From Cyclina sinensis (lineage: Eukaryota; Mollusca; Bivalvia; Venerida; Veneridae), in contig JAAONU010000008.1 in assembly GCA_012932295.1 (NCBI GenBank), forward strand, positions 37,190,949 to 37,254,948: a stretch of 64,000 nt of DNA. Reading direction: 5' to 3'. Within the stretch, counting starts at the first letter, position 1; each line of letters opens with the position of its first letter. The notes under the pieces were generated by a model, which did not search any database, was not told where the DNA came from, and saw nothing but the letters and a program-made list of their open reading frames with translations. A program made the position numbers and the translations under genes. Positions 44,650 through 53,399 of the stretch are shown piece by piece.

Positions 44650-45057
44650 CACCGATAATTTTTAGTCTGATGATGAATACTTTTTCGGAAACAATAGAAC
44701 AAACAAATAACCAAAACCCTACACTTAATTCCGAAATCTCGCAATTCGTCGACGATTCAGCAGCATGGGTAGTTTCGCGTAAACCAATAGAAGCCGTCAA
44801 AAAAGCGCAAATAGTTCTGGATTCAGTAGAAGTAAAAAATGGGGATTTATTATCAACCCTCAAAAGACACAAGTATTATTAATTAGATCTATGGGTCGAC
44901 CCAACCCCACGCTAGAAGAAAACTTTCCCAAACTACAACTTTGCAACCAAGAACTAGAATATGCTAGGGTAGCTAAATTCTTGGGTATGTATTTTGATGA
45001 AAATCTATCATGGAAAAATCACATACATAACCTGGTCAAAAAAATGTCAAAACGACT
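44650..45057 (+). pseudogene. LINE-2 RT core with catalytic FVDD, two further frames
   Basis: After the first shift the frame reads SPIIFSLMMNTFSE and QFVDDSAAWV (RT catalytic block). A second shift near 44838 leads into WGFIINPQKTQVLLI and continues to KMSKRL near 45057, where a third shift occurs. The domain order is normal, so only small indels are involved. Confidence 0.85.
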
Positions 45058-46136
45058 TAAACTTACTAAGATGTATTAGAGGAAAAGACTGGGGGGTCAA
45101 CAAAAAACAATTTAAAAACATATACCAAGCTTTAATCCTCAGCAAGATAAATTACGGAAGCCCCGCCTATGCATCTGCGTGTAATACAGAATTAGAAAAA
45201 TTACAAAACATACAAAATAAAGCGCTCAGAATCATTACCGGCTGCTATAAGAATACGCGAATTCTACCACTACATGTTGAAACATCAACATTGACCCTAG
45301 ATCTACAACGCGAACTATCAATGTTAAAATACTGGGCTAGAAGTTTTAGACTGGGGCACTCACTTCCGGTCAACAATCAAATTACGGATCATCCTACATT
45401 CAAGTTCCTGGCGCCACGCTTAAAAACTTTTAAGCTACCGTACACACAGGAAATACGGAAACTTGTCAAAGAATATAAACTAGATAATACGCAAGTTCAA
45501 CCGCCAAAATACGTAAACAAATCAAAATTCGAAAAACCGGAAGTTGATTTACATCTAGTAGGTAAAATTAACAAAAATGACGAAGGGAAACAAAATCTAA
45601 TCATTGCCCAATCATTCATTAACAATAATTACGGTGATTTGACGCATATCTACACAGACGGAAGCAAAGACACAGATAAACAATTAGCCGGAGCAGGAAT
45701 GATCGTATACACCGCGAACGGACAAATAAAACAAAGACACAAATACAAATTAGACGCACGATTATCAATATTCACGTGCGAGCTAATAGCAATACACGCG
45801 GCACTACTATTTATCAAAAGAAACAAGATTAAAAATGCGGCGTTATTCACTGATAGTTTAAGTTCATTACAAGCACTCACTTCCGGCCAAACTAAAACGA
45901 GGCCAGACAAAGTAGACAGCATACTATCTCTAATAGGAACCCTTAAACGAGAAAATTACAAAATAGTCTTAGTTTGGATCCCTAGCCACATTGGCATCGA
46001 GGGGAATGAGATGGCCGATAAGTTAGCCAAAACCGAAAGTGAAACAGGAGAAATAACTAAAACTCTTCCGAGTGTCTCCGAAATATACAGCTACATTAAA
46101 AAAACAGGTCAAAGAAAAATCAAAAAGTCCGTCTAA
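45058..46136 (+). pseudogene. LINE-2 RT thumb and RNase H domain
   Basis: Resumes with LNLLRCIRGKDWGV and runs to a TAA at 46134-46136. The RNase H words are intact: YTDGSK, CELIAIHAAL, FTDSLSSLQAL and WIPSHIGIEGNEMADKLAK, which supply the four acidic catalytic positions of that fold. Confidence 0.9.
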
Positions 46137-46214
46137 CTCTTGGTAGTTGTAACTATTCTGTATATTCATAAGATCCCACTTTTTAAATTATACTGTGTAT
46201 ATAGTTAAGGACAA

Positions 46215-46687
46215 CAGTCTGAACAACTATTGTTAGTTGCGGACTATAATGCTAACCTAAATTATCTCAAAGTCTGACCAACTATTGTTAGTTGCAGACT
46301 AAATCGCGAACTTAAAATATTACAAAGTCTGACCAACTGTTGTTAGTTGCAGACTAAATCGCGACCTTAAAAAGATTACAAAGTCTGACCAACTATTGTT
46401 AGTTGCAGACTAAAACGCGAACTTAAAATACTTCAAAGTCTGACCAACTATTGTAAGTGGCAGACTAAAACGCTAACTTAAAATATTACAAAGTCTGACC
46501 AACTATTGTTAGTTGCAGACTAAAACCGCGAACTTAAAATATTTCAAAGTCTAACCAACTATTGTTAGTTGCAGACTATAACGCGAACTTAAAATACTTC
46601 AAAGTCTGATCAACTATTGTTAGTTGCAGACTATAACGCGAACTTAAAATACTTCAAAGTCTGATCAACTATTGTTAGTTGCAGACC
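46215..46687 (+). repeat. Nine-copy ~55-bp array, each unit a perfect hairpin
   Basis: Each unit contains AGTCTG-ac-CAACTA-TTGT-TAGTTG-CAGACT: a 12-bp stem with a two-base bulge and a TTGT loop, followed by a ~25-bp spacer (AAACGCGAACTTAAAATA). Most changes are in the spacer or bulge. The array lies just 3' of the LINE-2 stop and may be its 3' UTR. Confidence 0.92.
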
Positions 46688-46901
46688 ATTTATATGCCTA
46701 GCTTACAAACTAAAAAGTAATCCATGCACAATGTAACATAAACACAACTGGCTGAAAAAGAATGAACGAAAGTGTAATGGGAGAGAGAGAAGAAAACAAA
46801 TAGCGGATACACTTATAAAAACAATGCTATAGAATTGCCTGACAAATAACAAAAACAGAACGAATTTAAATTAGCTCTTTATTACATTTACAGCACATAA
46901 A
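46688..46901. other. Non-coding spacer
   Basis: AT-rich. Probable 3' UTR of the SGNH gene on the minus strand; nothing else seen. Confidence 0.4.
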
Positions 46902-47549
46902 TTACTTTAATGAAGCCATCAAACATCTAATGGAATAAAAGTAAGCCCTGTTTCCTTCATCATTCAAATGTACTAGGTCATGTATATAATGCCTGCTCAA
47001 GTTGACCCGGACGAAAACAGTTCCTACTTTCGGGTCATCATGCAGCTTCTGATTAATAATCTGCCGCTGACAGTCAAACAAAGGCTTAGTTAACATCAAG
47101 TCCTTGATAAATCTCCCTCGGGGACATATGGTGGTAAAAAATGTCCTAATAACACCACTACTATCCAGTCTATCACTCAACTCCACCAACTGGTGGTATA
47201 TTTTCAAAGGGTTTGATCTTGAATTAATATCATTCCCTCCCAGTGTCACTATCACATATCTCGGTTTAAAATCCATCATCTCTGCAAAAAGATCCTCAGG
47301 ATAGGTATCGACTTTCATCCCTCCCCGACCGAAAAACCTCACCTCATGTGGCAGCTGAAAAGATAAGAAAACAACAACAATTAAAAACTTAAAAGAAAAG
47401 TAGATAAGCGCAGATAGCTATACTATAGTTGCACCATGGAATTTATCTTACTTCCAAAAAACCAGCAATCTACTCACCTTCATATCTCCGCTGGTAAATT
47501 GTTCCAACCTTCGCACATAGCTATCACCAAAGATTGCGATTCTAACCAT
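46902..47549 (-). CDS. Small SGNH/GDSL-hydrolase-like protein, two exons
   Basis: Exon 1 is 47549-47478 (ATG, 24 codons, donor AAG/gtgagt). Exon 2 is 47354-46902 (acceptor CTTTTCAG, 150 codons plus stop). Both are phase 0 and give 174 residues. The protein starts MVRIAIFGDSYVRRLE, placing a block-I GDS serine near residue 10. Then come GRGGM (block II-like), VIVTLGGNDINS (block III) and DLVHLNDEGN near the C-terminus, where SGNH enzymes have D-x-x-H. These fit an esterase-like fold. No signal peptide is visible. The frame is intact, unlike the neighbouring elements. SGNH domains occur in some LINE ORF1 proteins and in small mollusc genes, so it could be host-derived or element-derived. The substrate cannot be told. 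Confidence 0.75.
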
Positions 47550-49303
47550 TATTAATATGTTCACTTTTTAACAAAAAACGTTTCTTCTTAAATGAAACAA
47601 AGTACGGTGTGTGATAACAAAAAAGAAATCCCTACCTTATTTATACACGCCAAAGAAAGACATACCAGGCATAACAATCTACAACAAACAAACAAAAAGA
47701 GTAAAACATGTCGATGCCTATCATCCAAGCGCTAGAAATCACAAACAACAAATAATTAGGTAATCAAAACAACCTCTTACTCAGACCCGAAGCGGAAAAA
47801 AACAAACAAACAAACGAAAAGAGCTAATTATAATTGATGAATAAGGACAATTCGGTGGTGAATCGATTATGGGTGCTAATATGCTTGCTGTTTCTTCATT
47901 TTATTATGTACAAATCAACAATAACACAGTTAAGTTAAAAAAGGAATGTAAAAGAAGAATAAAGAATGAGAGAAGGAGTGAAAACGAATAACTGGAACAC
48001 CACTGCCGAACACGATATAACCAGCGACAATAGGTTTTCATCGCACAAAATTTTTATTTCTTAAGGAAATGATGCAATATTTTGACTGTAAACACTAGAC
48101 ATATCGCACTAAACAAAAAAAGCCTCGAACCTGCAAATAAATCAGAAATATATCCTATATATTCGCACAATGGGGCAAAACACGGAAAAATTCACCGTGC
48201 AAGATAGGGTCTAGAAAATCAAAATTACAGTTACTATAACTAAATGCATCATTCTCCAACACATATCATGATAAAGTAGAATAATTCCGGTCATTAATAC
48301 TGAAAAAATCAAGAAAATCTAACAAGAATCCAAAGATTACAAATAATCTGAAAATTACAAAATTTAAAGAAAATAGCCACTTAGAGTAAATCAGTACAGA
48401 TATGGTAAACAAACAAATACGCCCGCTGATTGGCTATCACGGGTGAAAAGATATCTGACGATTGGTCAAACAATTACTCACTCTCATTGGTAGGTTTACT
48501 ATCCGTTTTTGAGGCTTAGGTAAAAGGAAAATCAAAGTACTGAAAGCTACAAATTCCGTGGAATTTAACATTTGTAATCAACAAAACATTACATGGAAAA
48601 AAAACACAGGAAACAAAATGTTAAAACTAAAAAACGCGGAGACTATTATGATTAAATGAGATAACCAATATATTAACAAAACAAACATATACTTTATATG
48701 TTTCGCTCTTTCGAATTTCGACTTCTCTATTATAAAGTATAACAAATTATAATCTCATTAAGCAAATAAACTTCACTTTGGCAGTGGTGCACCAATTATA
48801 TAAGTATGATCAATGCTTTTAAATTACTAAAGCACTATTTTCATTGTATGCATTCGTTTTATGTATTCTTGTCTTGTCTCGTCTTTTGCATGTTTGTGAC
48901 TTTAACAACTATATATAAAAATAAACAAATACTGTAAGTAACTCCATTGCTATAACAAAGTAAGTCAAACCAAGCACTTCTAAAAGTCAGAGCACGAATT
49001 ACGGTACTATTCCCGTACATTTAACATAATACAAACCTCTTATTCACATAAAGAATAGCTTTAATTTATAATACCAAATAAAAGAAACAACACCACAAAA
49101 AACTGTGCAAAAGGTTAAGCTTACCTAGGATACAGTAAAGAGTTACTTAACAACAAAAACTTTCTATTATGATGCTACACATGTTATTTGTCCATTTTTT
49201 CATTTGTGTTGTGTCTTTTATGTGTGTTTATTTGTCCAATTTTTCGTTTGTGTTGTGTCTTTTTAAATAAATAAATAAATAAAAAAAAAAAAAAAAAAAA
49301 AAA
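47550..49303. other. Non-coding interval ending in a poly(A) run
   Basis: AT-rich with no gene. At about 49185-49262 a ~48-bp unit (TTTGTCCA-TTTTTC-TTTGTGTTGTGTCTTTT) is repeated twice. It is followed by TAAATAAATAAATAAAT and about 24 A's ending at 49302, which looks like the 3' end of a retrotransposed copy on the plus strand whose source I do not recognise. Confidence 0.45.
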
Positions 49304-49784
49304 TTCTATTCTTTATTATGTCAACTAATCCATATACATGCGCTCTTATTTCAGCGGTCCCGGCCTGAACCACATGCTATGGTCTCATTGGCCGCGTGGT
49401 TCGAGCCATTTTGGCACCCCCAAAATTTATTTCTTTTTTCTTAAAATTTGTAGCTCCACAAAAAATTTAGGAACATCAAAAACAACATTTAAGGCATATA
49501 CGTGGAGTATGCCGAAAAAGGTAGGTGGAGTAAGATTCCCAGAGGGAGGATTGAGGGTTTCCTTCTCCGTTTCTTGTCACGTCTGGTCCCATAGTTGATC
49601 TGCTGCCACCTTTTCCTTACGTGGCGGTTAACGCGGGGCTTGAGCTGGCAACACCCAGGCGACATGATTATTCGGTACTATATTTAAAAACATTACATCA
49701 AATCCTCAAATTTAAATATTCAAGTCTCATTGGCTAATCAAAAAGGCTAAGCTTCCCATTTTGGTTTAAGTTCTTCTTTACGAT
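49304..49784. other. Non-coding or decayed interval before the BIR frame
   Basis: Less AT-rich than its surroundings. It has repeat-like segments (CCGGCCTGAACC, GCGTGGTTCGAGCC) but no supportable gene. Confidence 0.35.
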
Positions 49785-50651
49785 ATGCACGGGAAGGCAT
49801 ATCAAGGACGGGAACGTGAAAAAGACCCAAGCCTAACGGCAAAGGGTGTGTTCAGTCCTCATAAACTTACTTCATCATCGATACCATTATAGGAGTGGAT
49901 GTGGTCCAGAAGTAACGCGCTGGACTGGTAAACCAGGGGTCCCGAGTTCGATTCCCCGCTCCTCCACTAACATTACTAATAGTCTTTCGGATGAGACTTT
50001 AAACCGAGGTCCCATGTATCAGTGCTATACACTGAGCATGAAAAAGAACCAGGGGTGTCTCTGGAATGGGATGCTTTCTGTATCTTGCACTACCCCCACA
50101 ACATGAAATAACTAATCTTTTCAGAGGGCGTCGGTCATATGGACTACCGGTACCGACGTTAAATAAGCTTAAATAGATAGATACCATTACTTCGGCAGAA
50201 GACACTGTACGAGTAGCATGGTTCAGAGCGATTCTATCATGACCAACAGATTTATCAAGCCAGATATGATGTTTTACACACGTTTGAACATTGGTCGAAA
50301 CAAATAAGGCCGAAAAAAGAAGCATTGACAAAAGCCGGTTTTTACTATACGGGCACTGCGGACAAAGTGACATGTTTCGCCTGCGTGGTGAATTTTGCGT
50401 CATAGGAACCCACAGAATTATCTTGGGAAGAGCACGAGAAATGGTCTCTGGCTTGCATTTACATGAAAGTGACTGGATACAAAACCGAAGATAAGAACTT
50501 GGTTCAACCTGTAGGAGGCTTTACATTTGAGACGGAAAGTAAGAAGAATCAATCTGGATTTGGGTTCGCCCAAACATTTGGACAACACAGAAAAACTTTG
50601 GGATTTGGGACAAACAGTGGCACTGGAGCCAATTTATTTGTGAGACATTAA
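49785..50651 (+). pseudogene. BIR-domain (IAP-type) frame, interrupted by a SINE and nonsense codons
   Basis: A frame begins at the ATG 49785, is split by the SINE at 49890-50179, and continues in the same frame if the SINE and one target-duplication copy are ignored. After a TAG (50207-50209) it reaches a BIR fold (about 50250-50470). That fold has C-x2-C-x16-H-x6-C zinc ligands in exact BIR spacing (CFAC, EEHEKW, SLAC) and the typical KAGFYYTG word. Another TAG falls where BIR domains usually have Trp. A Gly/Phe-rich tail (SGFGFAQTFG) ends at 50651. In animals BIR domains bind caspases or IAP partners. Here the copy is broken and sits beside a Polinton-type integrase. Confidence 0.7.
49890..50179 (+). 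mobile_element. tRNA-derived SINE with a perfect 10-bp target-site duplication
   Basis: GATACCATTA flanks both sides (49880-49889 and 50180-50189). The head GGTCCAGAAGTAACGCGCTGG and GAGTTCGATTCC are A and B boxes. The body includes CCGAGGTCCCATGTATCAGT and CATGAAAAAGAACC, and the tail ends TTAAATAGATA. A truncated copy lies at 42656-42862 on the other strand. Confidence 0.92.
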
Positions 50652-50847
50652 CCATGTTTGGACTGTTCTATATTACCGTGATGTTAATAGATGGATTTAA
50701 GTGGTGGATGAGATGTAGACAGTTACGTATCGAAGCTAAAGCAGGTGCAGATAGACTAGTAAACATTTTAGAAGTATAAAGAGCAAAATAGATCCTCATT
50801 GTACGCTAAATTGTTATAAATTCGTTTGTAAGAATGTATTTCTGTGC
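50652..50847. other. Spacer between BIR frame and integrase
   Basis: A short interval; several small frames, none supportable. Confidence 0.3.
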
Positions 50848-51978
50848 ATGTTAAAAATAAAAAAAAGGTCAAACTGGAAACAGTATTTGTCTTCTATTGA
50901 CTTCTATCTCAACTCCCCGGGCAGTTATCTCGGACCCGAAAAATTGTATCAGTATGTCAAGTCCCAAAACAAAATTAAGATTGGCAGACACCGTATTCGA
51001 AAATGGCTCCAAGATCAAGAATCTTATTCATTGACCAAAGGGGTTAGGCGTAAATTCCCTCGGTCACGCGAAATCGTAAACGGTATAGATAGTCAATGGG
51101 ACATGGAATTGGTGGATCTGAAGGACATAGCCAAACAAAATGAATACATACGTACTCGTTGCTATTGACATTTTCTCGAGCTTTGCCTATTGCCGACCCA
51201 TCAAGAGCAAAACGGAAACTGACGTCATAGATGCGTTACAGCAAATTCTGTCCGGACCCTGAAAACCAAACATGATACGTACCGATAAAGGTATGGAGTT
51301 TCGGTCCAAGGAAGTGAACAAGTACTTAAAAGGTCTCAAAATACATCACTTTTACGCCCTCAACACAGAAACTAAAGCCAACTATGCCAAAAAACTGATT
51401 ATTTTAAACTTTAAAACACAAGATATTTAGGTACATGATGAAGAAAAGGACCTAAAGGTGTATTGATATTTTGCAACAAATCGTCGATAGCTACAATACG
51501 ACGATACACAGAAGTTTGGGTGTCCCGCCAGCCAGTATAAGCGAACATACGGAAGGAGAGAACCGTCTATACAACAGTAACTGCTGAGAAAAAAGTATGA
51601 CAAATCAAGACCAAATACTCCCAAGCCCTATAGGTTAAAACTGAGGGACACCGTCGGCCTCTCGCACGTGCTGGCGTCTTTGATAGAGAATATTCGCAAA
51701 AGTGGACGGGAGAAGTCTTTAGAGTACAAAATCGGTTCAGAAGAGAAGGTCTGCCGGTGTATACGTTAGAAGACTGGGAAGGGGAGGCCATTGATGGGAC
51801 GTTCTACGAACCAGAACTCCAGGCCGTGACTGTGGACAAATGAAATGAATACCGTATCGAGAAAATCCTAAAGAAACGTACTCGAAACGGACAAAAGGAA
51901 GTCTTAGTACGCTGGCTTCATGTGCCTAAAACGTGCGATAGTTGGATTCCTAAAGCGGAAGTACAGTACTATTCGTAG
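50848..51978 (+). pseudogene. Polinton/Maverick-type integrase with C-terminal chromodomain, broken
   Basis: The frame opens at ATG 50848 with KLYQYVKSQNKIKIGRHRI, RRKFPRSREIV and GIDSQWDMELVDL, matching Polinton integrase N-termini as I recall them. A shift near 51150 leads to the first catalytic Asp (VAIDIF) and the second (RTDKGMEF). At the expected third acidic position, after ETKANYA, the codons read Lys-Lys. Further shifts and in-frame stops occur between about 51260 and 51845. A chromodomain-like tail (EYRIEKILKKRT, VLVRWLHVP, DSWIPKAEV) ends at a TAG, 51976-51978. Order and length are as in intact integrases. No polymerase B, ATPase, protease or capsid gene is recognisable nearby, so only a fragment is present. 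Confidence 0.85.
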
Positions 51979-52767
51979 ACCAATCAAACAGAACAGAAAA
52001 TCACGTGATCATTCCTTGCAGTCCTCCAAAGTCTGCTGTAGTTTGATATTATGCAAAACATGTTCATTTCTGTTAAACGTCCAGGGTGTTCAGTAAAGAC
52101 AGAGCATTTTTAAATTATTTACAATATTGCATGCTTACACACTTAGTCCACCTAACTCAGATAGTTTCACATGGATAAATCCCTACCACTCAACCAAACA
52201 AAACAACCTATTTAACCAATCAATGTCCACAAAAATGAGACACATTTGCTGTGTACAGTAAACTTAAAAGGTGTAGAACCATTTTTTATATTAAACTCTA
52301 AATTATTTTCTACCTCTGTGACATACCTTGTTTACTATCTCTCTGCATTTACATGATAAAGTTTGAATATAAACTATTTAAAGAAGGTTTTATCACCCTG
52401 TTAGGCTGAGCTATTGAGTATTACTCAAGAGTTTGCACTTTTTTCAAGCATATAGTTTTAATTTGTATACCTAAATATTTCAGTGTAAAGACAGACATTT
52501 TTTATACTATTAAGCATTTTTGCAGAACATGCATTCAACTACATTTCATTATAAAAACGAGCAGATAATTTCATAACAACAGATAACTTTCTTTTTTTCA
52601 TTCCATACCCTGAAAAGTGTTTATGTGTAAAGGGGGCAGAGAACTCTTTAATTTATAGCAGAGTCTTACATTAAACCAACATCAATGAACACATGGCAAT
52701 ATATAGCTTAAATACCTGTCAAAATTTGCAAAACTTGGTATGAATTTTCAAAAAGGACACCATTTTA
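51979..52767. other. Non-coding interval
   Basis: AT-rich. No further Polinton gene or terminal repeat recognised. Confidence 0.4.
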
Positions 52768-53127
52768 CTGGAGATGTGTCAATAGGACACGGATGTCCCT
52801 ACATTCCGCTGTATTGTCACAAAAAATCCTGTACAATTACAGGTGCATATAAAGTAAAAAAATGCTATTTTTTTAGCTTTATCAGGGGGCATAACTTTGC
52901 TTTTATCCAATAGATTTGCATCAAAATACCCAGGTGTGTAAGTGCCCACGCTGACAACTATTCTTAGAAAATTTTAGTGCTCTATTATGGCAGTTATACA
53001 TTTGGAGTTTCACATAACATAAACCGGTCAACGTAAAGACAGCATGACAGTGTGGCAGCCAGACAGACGGACTAGGGCAAATATATTTGCTCCCCCCCCC
53101 CCCCACAAAGGGGTGGGGACATAAAAA
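52768..53127 (+). mobile_element. ~360-bp relative of the 38.5-kb element, no tandem core
   Basis: Starts GAGATGTGTCAATAGGACAC, as the 38.5-kb element does. Ends CAGACAGACGGACTAGGGCA, then a C14 run and AAAGGGGTGGGGACATAAAA. It lacks the 172-bp repeats, so it may be the unexpanded form of the family. Confidence 0.7.
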
Positions 53128-53399
53128 CCTCATCTGTGTATGACACATGGTATAGCTAATTTACTTAATTTTTAATTACATGTAATTATATCATCGACAT
53201 GACATTGTATCTACATAATATTTCAAGTACCAGATTTTCTATTGATATACAACTACAACAGAAGATTGTTATTGGCCAGTGGACAATTTTCACAGAAACA
53301 TATTAATATGCATGTATCAGAAAGCAAATTATAATAACCTTTCAACAGCAGCTGTTAATATGGTACGGTTAAATGAACCAGTAATTTCTACCACTGCAC

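Larger units (their letters stand above)
42863..46690 (+). mobile_element. Second LINE (endonuclease-RT-RNase H type), 5'-truncated and decayed
   Basis: Coding begins inside the endonuclease domain with no ORF1 and passes through RT and RNase H to a stop at 46136, then a repetitive 3' region. An RNase H domain in a non-LTR element points to the I group (I, Nimb, Ingi, Outcast). Three frameshifts (near 44650, 44838 and 45057) rule out an active protein. Confidence 0.88.

Noticed and set aside
46215..46687. CRISPR array
   Set aside because: Spacers are themselves repeats of one sequence rather than unique, and the setting is an animal LINE.
50463..50651. Separate small gene starting at 50463
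   Set aside because: It is in frame with the BIR domain upstream, and its first codons are the end of the BIR fold, so it is treated as the tail of that frame.
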